Positions 31,320 through 39,650 of a stretch of DNA of 64,000 bases are shown piece after piece. The translations under genes and the position numbers were made by a program. The notes beneath the pieces are model-generated. The model was given only the letters and a program-made list of their open reading frames with translations, was not told the origin of the DNA and did not search any database. The stretch is from Amycolatopsis sp. 195334CR (lineage in GTDB: Bacteria; Actinomycetota; Actinomycetes; Mycobacteriales; Pseudonocardiaceae), in NCBI RefSeq assembly GCF_017309385.1, contig NZ_JAFJMJ010000001.1, positions 992,001 through 1,056,000 on the forward strand, written 5' to 3'. The first letter of the stretch is position 1; every line of letters starts with the position of its first letter.

Positions 31320-32657
31320 GTGACCGACTCCCGCGACAACGCCGAAGACGCCGCCATGCCGAGGCGAGCCGCCGCTCGCACGGCCAAGCTCGCTTCGCTC
31401 CCGCTCGGCATGGCCGGGCGAGCGGTCGGCGGCTGGGGCCGTCGGCTGACCGGCCAGAGCGCGGACGAGGTCAACGCCACCCTCTCGGCCAAGGCCGCCG
31501 AGCAGCTCTTCGAGGTGCTCGGCACGCTCAAGGGCGGCGCGATGAAGTTCGGCCAGGCACTGAGCGTCTTCGAAGCGGCTGTCCCCGACGAGATGGCCGC
31601 GCCGTACCGGGAGGCCCTGACCAAGCTGCAGTCGGCCGCGCCCCCGATGCCCGCCCGCCAGACCCATCGAGTGCTCGCCGAGCAGCTGGGGCGGTCGTGG
31701 CGCGAGCGGTTCGCCGAGTTCAGCGACGAGCCCGCCGCCTCGGCGAGCATCGGCCAGGTGCACCGCGCGGTCTGGCACGACGGCCGCGAGGTCGCCGTGA
31801 AGGTGCAGTACCCGGGCGCCGACGAGGCCCTGCGCAGCGACCTCCGCCAGTTGCAGCGCCTGAGCAGGCTGTTCCAGGCGTTCGTCCCCGGCACCGAGGT
31901 GAAGCCGCTGCTCGCCGAACTCGCCGACCGGATGGACGAAGAGCTCGACTACCGCTCCGAGGCGGAGAACCAGCGAGGCTTCGCCAAGGCCTTCGACGGC
32001 GACGACCAGGTCCTCGTGCCGAAGGTGGTGGCCAGCGCCCCCAAGGTGGTGGTGACCGAGTGGATCACCGGCACCCCGCTCTCGCGCATCATCGCCGAAG
32101 GCACCACTGAGCAGCGCAACGAAGCGGGCAGGTTGCTCGCCGAGTTCCACTACTCCTCACCGGTACGGGCTCACCTCCTCCATTCCGATCCGCACCCAGG
32201 CAACTTCATGCTGCTCGACGACGGCAGGCTCGGCGTCATCGACTTCGGCGCCGTCGCCCGCCTGCCCAACGGGGCACCTCCCATGCTGGGCGTGATCATG
32301 CGGCTGGCGCTGGACGGCGAGTCGGTCAAACTGCTCGAAGCCCTGCGCCAGGAGGGCTTCGTCCGCTCGGGCACCGTGCTCGACCCGGCCGACGTGCAGG
32401 CCTACCTCGCGCCCTTCGTCGCGCCGCTGACCACCGAGCGCTTCCACTTCACCCGGCGCTGGGCGCAGAAGCAGGCCGGCCGCCTCGGCGACACCCGCGG
32501 ACAGGACTTCCGCACCGGCCGCTCACTGAACCTGCCGCCGAACTGGCTGCTGATCCACCGCGTCACCGCGGGCGCCGTCGGCATCCTCTGCCAACTGGAC
32601 GCCGAAATCGCCCTCCGTTCCATCGTCGAACACTGGCAACCCGGCTTCGCCGACTAA
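31320..32657 (+). CDS. AarF/ABC1/UbiB-family atypical kinase
   Basis: Protein of 445 residues with the ABC1 hallmarks: the KxGQ motif in GGAMKFGQALSVF, the alanine-rich loop SASIGQVHRA that replaces the Gly loop, the lysine in VAVKVQYPGADEAL, SDPHPGNFM (catalytic loop) and VIDFGAVARLP (DFG). These kinases support isoprenoid-lipid or quinone metabolism in other organisms; the actinobacterial role is unclear. GTG start at 31320 without an evident ribosome site; an ATG at 31356 is an alternative. Confidence 0.92.
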   Translation: MTDSRDNAEDAAMPRRAAARTAKLASLPLGMAGRAVGGWGRRLTGQSADEVNATLSAKAAEQLFEVLGTLKGGAMKFGQALSVFEAAVPDEMAAPYREALTKLQSAAPPMPARQTHRVLAEQLGRSWRERFAEFSDEPAASASIGQVHRAVWHDGREVAVKVQYPGADEALRSDLRQLQRLSRLFQAFVPGTEVKPLLAELADRMDEELDYRSEAENQRGFAKAFDGDDQVLVPKVVASAPKVVVTEWITGTPLSRIIAEGTTEQRNEAGRLLAEFHYSSPVRAHLLHSDPHPGNFMLLDDGRLGVIDFGAVARLPNGAPPMLGVIMRLALDGESVKLLEALRQEGFVRSGTVLDPADVQAYLAPFVAPLTTERFHFTRRWAQKQAGRLGDTRGQDFRTGRSLNLPPNWLLIHRVTAGAVGILCQLDAEIALRSIVEHWQPGFAD

Positions 32658-32912
32658 CGCTTCCCAACCACACGAATCAGCAATTCCTCCCTGTAGGCAC
32701 TCCAGACGAACAAACGAATTGATCCGCGCTTCACCCACGCCCGCGCCCGGCCGTGCACAGTCCGACCATGATGCCGCACGGCCGACTCTGAGGCCTCCAC
32801 CAGCCCAGATAGCACTTCGAGCGCTGACCTCCGGCGTTCGAGCCCGCCGGTGATTAAAGGTCTACCCCACAGCCGGGATCGTCCGCCAGCATCGCCGCGA
32901 ATCCGCGCTCAG

Positions 32913-32972
32913 TTATCCACAATTCCGCGCCAAACTGGCCAAAGTCACCATTCGCGGGCCAAGTTGTCCACA
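32913..32972. promoter_or_regulatory. Two further DnaA boxes in the same orientation
   Basis: TTATCCACA (32913-32921), an exact match to the classical DnaA box, and TTGTCCACA (32964-32972). They lie within the 365-base gap between the AarF-like gene and the next gene; nothing else is recognised in that gap. Confidence 0.55.
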
Positions 32973-33022
32973 TTTCTCCGCACCTCTGGCTCCCGCTCTT
33001 CCGCCCCGCGAAGCTCGAAGGC

Positions 33023-33967
33023 ATGACTCGCCTCAGCAATCTCGCACTGGCCGAGCTCCGCACCATCGCCAGGGACAACATCCTGACCGTGCAGCAGCTC
33101 CGCACAGCCGGCCTGTCGTCGTCCGGCATCAGCAACCGCTGCCGTCCCGGCGGTCCGTGGCGTCGGCTGTTCACCAACACCGTTCTGCTCAGCAACACCG
33201 AGCCCACCCGCTCCCAGCTGCTGCGCGCCGCGATCACCTCGCTGGGCTCGGGCACGATCATCACCGGCATCGATTCGCTGAACGCGCACGGCGTCGGACT
33301 ACCCCCGCCGCCGGCGATCCACCTGCTGGTCGACGCCCATCGAAGAGCGACGCACTCCGGCTTGGTCGTCGAACGAACGTCGAAGCTGCCGGAAGCGGTC
33401 TGGCTCAACGACCTCCCCTACGCCCCGCCAGCCAGGGCGGCGGTGGACGCCGCCCGCCGCGAGCCCGATGAAGAACGCCATCGCGATCTGCTGTCCAGGA
33501 CCGTCTACTTCGGACTCTGCGGGCTCGACGAGCTGACCGCGGCCACCTTCAGCGGCGGGCAGCGCGGGGTGTCCGGGGTGCGCACGATGCTGCGTCACCT
33601 CGACGGCACGGCGTGCACCCAGGGCAACGGCCGGGCGAAACGGCTGCTTCGCCACGTCCCGCTGCCGCCGCCGCAGTGGAACGTCACGGTCTGCGATTCG
33701 GCCGGGCGCGGTATCGGTCAGGTCGATGCCTGGTGGGACGACATAGCGCTGGGCTGGCAGGTGGGCGTGCCGCCGAACCAGCGGCACGGGCACCTCGGCT
33801 ACCTCGCGCTGTCGGCCGCAGGTGTGGTGCTCGTCCGGACCCCGCTCGACGATTTGCCCGACATACCCGCGGTGACCCGGCAGCTGGTCAGCGCCTTCGC
33901 CACGGCGGCCGCACGCAAACGTCCGCCGGTCCGGTCGGTGACCAGGCTGCGACCGCGGGCGGCGTGA
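33023..33967 (+). CDS. AbiEi_4-like HTH protein with degenerate endonuclease-type domain
   Basis: Protein of 314 residues. The N-terminus (ILTVQQLRTAGLSSSGISNRCRPGGPWRRLFTNTVLL) is the winged-helix start seen in AbiEi-antitoxin-type proteins, and the rest follows the layout of actinobacterial proteins with a C-terminal DUF559/Vsr-like nuclease fold. Where active members have a Glu/Asp pair (usually xVDxxW..xxxVEVDG), this one reads GQVDAWWDDIALGWQVGV, so catalysis is doubtful. No toxin gene is adjacent. Function unknown. Confidence 0.75.
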   Translation: MTRLSNLALAELRTIARDNILTVQQLRTAGLSSSGISNRCRPGGPWRRLFTNTVLLSNTEPTRSQLLRAAITSLGSGTIITGIDSLNAHGVGLPPPPAIHLLVDAHRRATHSGLVVERTSKLPEAVWLNDLPYAPPARAAVDAARREPDEERHRDLLSRTVYFGLCGLDELTAATFSGGQRGVSGVRTMLRHLDGTACTQGNGRAKRLLRHVPLPPPQWNVTVCDSAGRGIGQVDAWWDDIALGWQVGVPPNQRHGHLGYLALSAAGVVLVRTPLDDLPDIPAVTRQLVSAFATAAARKRPPVRSVTRLRPRAA

Positions 33968-33970
33968 TGA

Positions 33971-34150
33971 TCACCAGTACTCGTCGGGCAACTTGCCCTC
34001 GATGTCGCGGACATGGGTACGCGAGCAGTCGGGGCACAGCCACTGCCGCACACCCCGCTCGACCTGGGTGGACCAGGTCAACGCCTGCGCCGGATCCTCG
34101 CTACGCCGAGTCCCGCACCGCGCGCAGGCGACCGGCTCCGGCGCACTCAT
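33971..34150 (-). CDS. 59-residue zinc-ribbon protein
   Basis: Very short gene: ATG at 34150, stop at 33971. The sequence has CARC at residues 9-12 and CPDC at 39-42, two CxxC knuckles separated by 26 residues as in small zinc ribbons, then RTHVRDIEGKLPDEYW. The ATG overlaps the stop of the upstream methyltransferase gene as ATGA, so translation is coupled. It ends 3 bases from the convergent AbiEi_4-like gene. Function unknown; the conserved-looking C-terminus supports a real gene. Confidence 0.75.
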   Translation of the reverse strand: MSAPEPVACARCGTRRSEDPAQALTWSTQVERGVRQWLCPDCSRTHVRDIEGKLPDEYW

Positions 34151-35046
34151 CCGGCGCGCCCGTGGTGCACAGTCCGGGTTTGCAGCACGAACAGGTCGTC
34201 TCGCGCACCCAGGTAGTCCGGGCTGTTGAGGTCGAGGAGGCGGGCGAGGGCATCCCGATCGGCTTCGCCGAGGTTGTCTCCAGCGATCTCGGCCATGAAT
34301 CGGACGCGCTCGACCACGTAGGCGGCGGCGTCAGAGTGCGGGGCGACCGGCTTGTCGACCAGGTAGCTGAACCTGCCGACGTCGGTGAGGCCGGCCTTGG
34401 TCAGGGCGACTCCCCAGCCGTGGGGCATTCGGACCACGCCCTCCATCCCGGCACGCAGAGCGGCGAACCAGTCGGCGCCGACGGCGTGGAGGCGCTGCTC
34501 GATTCCCGGGTCGCCGACGCCCAGGTCCCACGGCAGGTTCTGCGATTCAAGCCCGCCTTCGCTGACCGCGAGCAGTCCGCCGGGACGGACAGCCTTCGCG
34601 ATCCGCGTGAGCGCGGCCTGCTGGTCCGGGAGGTGGTGCACCACGGCTGAAGCCCACACCAGGTCCGCGCGGAACTCACCGAAGTCGACTTCGGCCGCGT
34701 CGCCGAGCACCGTCCGGACGGTGACCTCGGCGCCACCGTGATCCTTGACGGCGGCTTCGGCCAGCGCCAGAAGTTCGGGGACGGCATCGACCAGCACCAC
34801 GGTGCCGCCGCCGCGGGAACGCAGCTCGGTGGCGAGCGCCGCGCTCATCCCGCCGGCGCCGGGACCGATGTCGATCACGGTCGGCTCGGCGGGCAGCGCG
34901 GCGGTGGCGGTAAGTCGCTGGGCGACCTCGGCGTAGGCCTCGGCGGCGAGGTGATCGGCCACCTTCAGCCGGTCGGCCCGTGCCGCCCAGTCCATCTCGT
35001 CGTGGGTGTGTCCGTGGCCGTGGCCGTGGTGGTGTCCGGGAGCCAT
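34147..35046 (-). CDS. SAM-dependent methyltransferase with His-rich N-terminus
   Basis: Class I methyltransferase of 299 residues. SAM-binding motif I is VIDIGPGAGGMSAALA, with the acidic residue VLVDAVPELLALAE after strand 2, then DLVWASAVVHHLPDQQAAL (motif IV) and VRPGGLLAVSEGG. The first 17 residues read MAPGHHHGHGHGHTHDE, an unusual histidine-rich leader that could bind metal. ATG at 35046 with GAGG upstream. The substrate is unknown. Co-translated with the zinc-ribbon gene that follows. Confidence 0.88.
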   Translation of the reverse strand: MAPGHHHGHGHGHTHDEMDWAARADRLKVADHLAAEAYAEVAQRLTATAALPAEPTVIDIGPGAGGMSAALATELRSRGGGTVVLVDAVPELLALAEAAVKDHGGAEVTVRTVLGDAAEVDFGEFRADLVWASAVVHHLPDQQAALTRIAKAVRPGGLLAVSEGGLESQNLPWDLGVGDPGIEQRLHAVGADWFAALRAGMEGVVRMPHGWGVALTKAGLTDVGRFSYLVDKPVAPHSDAAAYVVERVRFMAEIAGDNLGEADRDALARLLDLNSPDYLGARDDLFVLQTRTVHHGRAG

Positions 35047-35066
35047 GTCCTCATCTAACACGCAAA

Positions 35067-35108
35067 CGCGGGTGGGGAAACGGCCCCCGAGCCGCTTCCC
35101 CACCCGCG
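35067..35108 (-). terminator. Terminator of the whiB7 operon
   Basis: Perfect 13-base stem CGCGGGTGGGGAA/TTCCCCACCCGCG downstream of whiB7 and its coupled small gene, and just before the methyltransferase start. Confidence 0.75.
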
Positions 35109-35137
35109 GGTGGTCACCGTGTTCTACTCCTGTCCGA

Positions 35138-35404
35138 TCACCGGGTGGACCGGCGAACCTGCTTGGCGGCCCATCGGCCGATACGTCCGCTCCGGCGCGA
35201 CGGACGGGCGTGGCGCCACGTCCGGTCACCGCGAGCGGTGACGTGCAGGTCCCGTATTCGGGCTCTGGCCAGCTCTTCATAAAGCAACATTTCGTTGATC
35301 TCCTTGATCATGGTTGGCGCGGGGTTCGGTCGGCCGAACTCCGTGTTGTGCTGGTTGTTCTCGTGACGACCGGTGGGGTCGGTCAGCGGGCCGGTGTCGG
35401 TCAT
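35138..35404 (-). CDS. Small basic protein translationally coupled to whiB7
   Basis: 88 codons whose ATG overlaps the whiB7 stop as ATGA. The N-terminal third is polar; the C-terminal part MIKEINEMLLYEELARARIRDLHV followed by an Arg-rich tail resembles short actinobacterial proteins with the EELARAR helix. Nothing enzymatic is visible. Its coupling to whiB7 and the terminator after it suggest one operon. Role unknown; modulation of WhiB7 or of ribosomes would be speculation. Confidence 0.65.
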   Translation of the reverse strand: MTDTGPLTDPTGRHENNQHNTEFGRPNPAPTMIKEINEMLLYEELARARIRDLHVTARGDRTWRHARPSRRSGRIGRWAAKQVRRSTR

Positions 35405-35778
35405 GCCGCCTCGACTCCCTGGCGCATCGGCTTCTTGGCAGCAGCCGGGGCAGGGGCCTCGACGGGGTTCTTCCGCGGACGGCCACGGGGCCGCTTGCGC
35501 GCGACCACAGCGCCGCGCTCGAAGATCTCGCCGCCCCAGACGCCCCACGGCTCACGCCGGGCCAGTGCGCCCGCCAGGCAGGCCGCGCGGACCGGGCAGT
35601 CCACGCAGAGCACCTTGGCGCGCTCGAGTTCCGCCGGGGCCTCCGCGAACCAGAGGTCCGCGTCGCCGGAGCGGCACGGCAGGTCCCGTTCGGGCGAGGC
35701 AACGGCGTCCAGCAGGTCACCGACTCCGTACTCGTCGGGCAGAGCCTCCTCAGGCGCGAAGGCGATTGCCGAAGACAT
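35401..35778 (-). CDS. whiB7: Redox/antibiotic-responsive regulator WhiB7
   Basis: WhiB-family Fe-S protein of 125 residues. The cluster ligands are Cys35, Cys58, Cys61 and Cys67, followed by the SigA-interaction turn EPWGVWGGE (residues 76-84) and a C-terminal AT-hook KRPRGRPRK (about 95-103). The AT-hook distinguishes WhiB7 from other WhiB proteins. WhiB7 binds SigA and AT-rich DNA next to -35 elements and activates intrinsic resistance genes and itself. Ribosome site AAGGAG eight bases before the ATG. The 5' side carries a terminator and an upstream ORF, described separately. Confidence 0.95.
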   Translation of the reverse strand: MSSAIAFAPEEALPDEYGVGDLLDAVASPERDLPCRSGDADLWFAEAPAELERAKVLCVDCPVRAACLAGALARREPWGVWGGEIFERGAVVARKRPRGRPRKNPVEAPAPAAAKKPMRQGVEAA

Positions 35779-35823
35779 TCCCGTTCTCCTTGTGTAGTAA
35801 GGGTTTCTTGTTGTTTTGGACGT

Positions 35824-35871
35824 AAAAACACGAAGGCCGCGGATCCGATGTACGGTTCCGCGGCCTTCGTG
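35824..35871 (-). terminator. Attenuator terminator in the whiB7 leader
   Basis: Perfect 15-base stem (CACGAAGGCCGCGGA with its complement) followed on the minus strand by TTTTTACG. It begins 21 bases after the upstream ORF stop and ends about 45 bases before the whiB7 ATG, so the default transcript should stop before whiB7. Confidence 0.88.
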
Positions 35872-35892
35872 AGCCTGCTCCTGACGGGACTG

Positions 35893-36195
35893 TCAGGGAC
35901 CTCGCTCTATGAGGGGAGGCGGAACGTGCATCTGGGTCGGCTTGACGCCCTGGGCATCGGCGGTCGTCGGCAGGACATAGGTCGGCAGCGGCATCGGGAG
36001 CACATTCCCGATACCGGCCTCAGCGATGAACTCGGCGGCGCTGCGCCCACGGAAAACCTGTTCCGGAGCGATGGCGATCGAGTGGCGCTGAACGGCCGAG
36101 GACATACCGGTGCCGCGGCGCGCGCGAGCGTCCCGGCCGGCGGCGGCGCAGGACACAGTGGTGCCCGGGTTATCGTTCAAGAAGAAAATCTTCAC
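35893..36195 (-). CDS. Upstream ORF in the whiB7 leader (candidate leader peptide)
   Basis: 100 codons from a GTG with a near-ideal GGGAGGTG ribosome site 6 bases upstream. The product starts MKIFFLNDNPGTTVSC and ends VKPTQMHVPPPLIERGP; the C-terminal third is rich in proline (PMPLPTYVLP, HVPPPL), residues that slow ribosomes. A small hairpin CCTGAC-AGTCCC-GTCAGG spans the stop codon, and the whiB7 terminator begins 21 bases later. whiB7 leaders in mycobacteria and streptomycetes contain uORFs that sense translation stress. This one may act the same way, although at 100 codons it could also be an independent small protein. No known domain. Confidence 0.65.
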   Translation of the reverse strand: MKIFFLNDNPGTTVSCAAAGRDARARRGTGMSSAVQRHSIAIAPEQVFRGRSAAEFIAEAGIGNVLPMPLPTYVLPTTADAQGVKPTQMHVPPPLIERGP

Positions 36196-36280
36196 GCCAG
36201 ACACCTCCCATCCCCATCGCGGCGCTCGAGCCGAGCTCGGCAAGCCGGTTTTCTTCCGGGTGCTTCACCCGGGTACTTGC

Positions 36281-36321
36281 AGGTTATGGGCCACGGGGTG
36301 GCCGGGGCAACTTATTTTCGC
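36281..36321 (-). promoter_or_regulatory. WhiB7-type autoregulated promoter
   Basis: On the minus strand: AT-rich GCGAAAATAAG (36321-36311) directly abuts TTGCCC (-35, 36310-36305), then 18 bases, then TAACCT (-10, 36286-36281). AT-rich boxes against the -35 are the known WhiB7/SigA promoter signature. The predicted start near 36274 gives a leader of about 500 nt before whiB7. Confidence 0.7.
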
Positions 36322-36404
36322 GAAATTTCCCCGAACTGGCGAAAAAGGGCGCTGAACAGGGCTTATGCCCGAAAACTCGCCGGTGACCGAGCGCGCCGGT
36401 GCGG

Positions 36405-38489
36405 CTACGAGCCGACAGCCTCGCGCACCACCGCGAGGATCTCGGCACCGAACCGTTCGAGCTTGGTCTGGCCGATGCCGGAGATCGACACGAGCGAACT
36501 CTCGTCGACCGGGCACTGCTCGGCGATGGCGACCAACGTGGCATCGGTGAACACCACAAAAGCAGGAACCTTGAGTTCGCGCGACCGATTTCCGCGCCAG
36601 TACTTCAACCGGTCCAGCACCTGTTCGTCCACGGTGGACGGACAGCGGTCGCACCGGCCCAGCTTGATCGCCATCGTGCCGGTCAGCGGGCCGTCGCAGA
36701 TCCGGCAAGCCTGCCGCTGGCCGGTAGAACGGACCTGCGCGCTCCGTGCGACGCGGGCGGCCGGGTGGTTTTCGGGCAGCAGGCCGTAGAGGAATCGGCT
36801 GCGGCGCCGGTTGCGCCCGTTCCGGAAGAGCGACCAGGTCAGCGAAAGATGCTCGCGCGCGCGGGTCACCCCCACGTAGAAGAGGCGCCGTTCCTCTTCG
36901 ATCGCCGTTTCATCACCGTCGGCGTGTTGGATCGGCAGCGTTCCCTCGGCTAGGCCGACCAGGAACACCGCGTCCCATTCGAGGCCCTTCGCCGCGTGGA
37001 GGGACGCCAGCGTGACACCTTCGACGGTCGGCGGATGCTGGGCGGCGGCCCGCTGCTCCAGTTCCGCCACGTACCGGTCGAGGTCGGCGCCCTCCACCGT
37101 CGCGGCGAGTTCTTCGGCCAGCTCGACCAGGGCGAGCAGCGCGTCCCAGCGTTCCTTGGCCGCCCCGCCACCGGACGGCGGCTGCTCGGTGAGACCGACC
37201 GGCGCCAGCACCGCGCGCACCGAGTCGACGAACTCACCACGCTGCCCGGCCGCCGCCGCGCTCCGCAGCGCGATCACCGCCTGGCGGACCTCCTTGCGCT
37301 GGAAGAACCGTTCGCCGCCGCGGACCAGGTACGGGATGTTCAGCTCGGACAGCGCCTGCTCGTACGCCTCCGACTGGGCGTTCACGCGGTAGAGGATCGC
37401 GATCTCGCTGGCCGGCACGCCGAGCTCGAGCAGGTCGTGGATGCGGGCGGCGACGGACGTGGCCTCGGTTGTCTCGTCCTCGTACTCGGCGAACCGCGGC
37501 TCGGGGCCCTCCGGCCGCTGGCCGATCAGACGCAGCCGCGAACCGGCCGGACGGTTGCGGGCGGCGCCGATCACCTTGTTCGCCAGGGCCACCACCTGCG
37601 GCGTGGACCGGTAGTCGCGTTCCAGTCGGACCACGGTGGCGTCCGGGAAGCGACGGGTGAACTCCAGCAGCGGGCGCGGCGAGGCGCCACCGAAGGAGTA
37701 GATGGTCTGGTTGGCGTCGCCGACGACCGTCAAATCGTCGCGGCCGCCGAGCCAGGCGTCGAGCAGGCGCTGCTGCAGCGGCGTCACGTCCTGGTACTCG
37801 TCGACCACGAAGCAGCGGTAGCGGTCGCGGAACTCCTCGGCGACCGCGCTGTGCTCCTCGAGCGCGGCCACGGTGTGCAGCAGGAGGTCGTCGAAGTCGA
37901 GCATCCGCGCGTTGTTCTTGAGCTCCTCGTACCCGGCGTAAACCTGCGCGATCCGGTCTGCGGGTTCGGGCGTGTCGCGGCGGAGGCGGGTGACCACGGC
38001 CGGGTAGTCCTCGGCGGCGACGAGCGAGGCCTTCGCCCACTCGATTTCGCTGGCCAGGTCCCGGAGCACCTCGATCTCGGTGCCCAGCCCGGCGCGGTTG
38101 GCCGCCTGGCCGATCAGCCGGAGCTTGTTGTTGTCGATCAGGTCCCAGTGCGGCCCGCCGACGACGCGCGGCCAGAAGTAGCGGAGCTGCCGCAACGCGG
38201 CGGCGTGGAAGGTGCGGGCCTGCGCGCTCTCCACGCCGAGCCCGCGCAGCCGCGCCCGCAACTCGCCGGCGGCCCGGTTGGTGAAGGTGACAGCGAGTAC
38301 CTGCCCGGCGGCCACATGACCGGATCGCACCAGGTGAGCGATACGGTGCGTGATCGTGCGGGTCTTGCCCGTACCGGCCCCGGCGAGCACGCAGACTGGG
38401 CCGCGCGGGGCTCCGGCGGCGGCGCGCTGTTCGGGGTCGAGCCCGTCGAGCAGGCCGGGCTTGGCTTCGGAGACGGATGCACTACCCAC
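36405..38489 (-). CDS. uvrD2: ATP-dependent DNA helicase UvrD2
   Basis: Superfamily 1A helicase of 694 residues. Walker A AGAGTGKT (residues 36-43), motif Ia [14 protein letters not shown], motif [14 protein letters not shown], motif [18 protein letters not shown], motif [12 protein letters not shown], motif [22 protein letters not shown] and motif [12 protein letters not shown] four-cysteine element (CRICD and CDRCP) and a C-terminal HRDC domain identify it as actinobacterial UvrD2 and not PcrA. GTG at 38489 with GAGG eight bases upstream. It translocates on single-stranded DNA; in mycobacteria it is essential or nearly so. Confidence 0.95.
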   Translation of the reverse strand: MGSASVSEAKPGLLDGLDPEQRAAAGAPRGPVCVLAGAGTGKTRTITHRIAHLVRSGHVAAGQVLAVTFTNRAAGELRARLRGLGVESAQARTFHAAALRQLRYFWPRVVGGPHWDLIDNNKLRLIGQAANRAGLGTEIEVLRDLASEIEWAKASLVAAEDYPAVVTRLRRDTPEPADRIAQVYAGYEELKNNARMLDFDDLLLHTVAALEEHSAVAEEFRDRYRCFVVDEYQDVTPLQQRLLDAWLGGRDDLTVVGDANQTIYSFGGASPRPLLEFTRRFPDATVVRLERDYRSTPQVVALANKVIGAARNRPAGSRLRLIGQRPEGPEPRFAEYEDETTEATSVAARIHDLLELGVPASEIAILYRVNAQSEAYEQALSELNIPYLVRGGERFFQRKEVRQAVIALRSAAAAGQRGEFVDSVRAVLAPVGLTEQPPSGGGAAKERWDALLALVELAEELAATVEGADLDRYVAELEQRAAAQHPPTVEGVTLASLHAAKGLEWDAVFLVGLAEGTLPIQHADGDETAIEEERRLFYVGVTRAREHLSLTWSLFRNGRNRRRSRFLYGLLPENHPAARVARSAQVRSTGQRQACRICDGPLTGTMAIKLGRCDRCPSTVDEQVLDRLKYWRGNRSRELKVPAFVVFTDATLVAIAEQCPVDESSLVSISGIGQTKLERFGAEILAVVREAVGS

Positions 38490-38540
38490 TCCCGCATCCT
38501 CGCAGATGCCTCGGGATGGCCCGCCCGTATCCTGGTGGTT

Positions 38541-39269
38541 ATGGCCGGAAAGCTGGACAAGGAAGCCGCCAAGCAGGCGAAGAAGGAAAAGCGCGCGGCG
38601 AGCAAGGCTCGGCGCGGTCAGATCTTCGAGGCGTTCAAGATGCAGCGCCGCGAGGACAAGGCGCTCATCCCGTGGATGGTCGGCGCGATCCTGGTCGTCA
38701 CCGGCGTGGTTTTCGGCATCGGCCTCCTGCTGGGCCTGGAGTGGGTCCTGCTGCCCATCGGCATCATGCTCGGCGTGCTCGCCGCGGTGATCATCTTCGG
38801 CAGGCGGGTGCAGAAGACCGTCTACTCGAAAGCCGACGGCCAGCCGGGTGCGGCCGCCTGGGCGTTGGACAACCTCCGCGGGCGGTGGCGGGTCACCCAG
38901 ACGGTGGCGGCGACCACCCAGCTCGACGCGGTGCACCGGGTGCTCGGCGGTCCCGGCGTGGTGCTCGTGGCCGAAGGCGCGCCGCACCGGGTGAAGGGCC
39001 TGCTCGCGCAGGAGAAGAAGCGCGTGTCGCGGCTGGTCGGCGAGACCCCCATCTACGACATCGTGATCGGCCACGAGGAGAACCAGGTCCCGCTGCGCCG
39101 GCTCCAGAACTACCTGATGAAGCTGCCGCGGAACCTCAAGCCCGCCCAGGTGGATGCGCTCGAGGCGAAGCTGGCCGCGCTCGGCAACCGCGGTGCCGCC
39201 CTGCCGAAGGGCCCGATGCCGCAGGGCGCCAAGATGCGCAACGTCCAGCGCACGATCCGGCGCCGCTGA
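38541..39269 (+). CDS. DUF4191 membrane protein
   Basis: Protein of 242 residues: a Lys-rich N-terminal helix ([19 protein letters not shown]), two close membrane helices about residues 44-85 and a soluble C-terminal region with [50 protein letters not shown] and ending in a basic tail. This is the DUF4191 pattern, restricted to actinobacteria. Divergent from uvrD2. Function unknown. Confidence 0.92.
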   Translation: MAGKLDKEAAKQAKKEKRAASKARRGQIFEAFKMQRREDKALIPWMVGAILVVTGVVFGIGLLLGLEWVLLPIGIMLGVLAAVIIFGRRVQKTVYSKADGQPGAAAWALDNLRGRWRVTQTVAATTQLDAVHRVLGGPGVVLVAEGAPHRVKGLLAQEKKRVSRLVGETPIYDIVIGHEENQVPLRRLQNYLMKLPRNLKPAQVDALEAKLAALGNRGAALPKGPMPQGAKMRNVQRTIRRR

Positions 39270-39328
39270 CCGGAGGTCCGCCAGCCAGCCGACCGGTCCG
39301 AACGGCGGAAGCTCCGGCTGCCGGGTAC

Positions 39329-39608
39329 GAGGCCAAACTCGGAGGCCAGGTCGCCGGGACCGCGCAGGCAGATGCGAGGCCAGACGCGGAGGCTGAGTCG
39401 CCGGGACCGCGCAGGCGAGGCCAAACGCGGACACCGGGTTGCCGGGACCGCGCAGGCGAGGCCAAACGCGGACACCGGCTCGCCGGGACCGCGCAGGCGG
39501 AGGCGAGGCCAGACGCGGAGGCTGGGTCGCCGGGACTACGCGGGCGGCGCGAAGCCGCAGACAGCAAGGGTCACCGGGACTGCGCAGGTGGGTACGAGGC
39601 CAGACGCG
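39329..39608. repeat. Tandem repeat array with 41/47-base period
   Basis: Units beginning GAGGCCA at 39329, 39376, 39417, 39458, 39505 and 39596 (spacings 47, 41, 41, 47, then 91 covering a diverged unit). The core is GAGGCCAAACGCGGA, then CACCGG, then GCCGGGACCGCGCAGGC. It lies after the DUF4191 gene. Reading frames across it are translations of the repeat and are not genes. Confidence 0.8.
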
Positions 39609-39650
39609 AAAGGGGAGCCCTCACGAACGAGTGAGGGCTCCCCTTTCGCG
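39605..39650. terminator. Perfect bidirectional hairpin terminator
   Basis: Arms of 20 bases each (39605-39624 and 39631-39650) are exactly complementary with a 6-base loop, and the lower stem is AAAGGGGAG/CTCCCCTTT. It separates the DUF4191 and RDD genes, which converge on it. Followed by TGAGACGTGAGACGTGAGA short direct repeats. Confidence 0.8.

Noticed and set aside
30106-32972. Chromosomal replication origin
   Set aside because: Only four DnaA boxes in two pairs, no AT-rich unwinding region and no dnaA, dnaN or recF nearby.
39329-39608. CRISPR array
   Set aside because: Units are contiguous with no unique spacers, and no cas genes are present.
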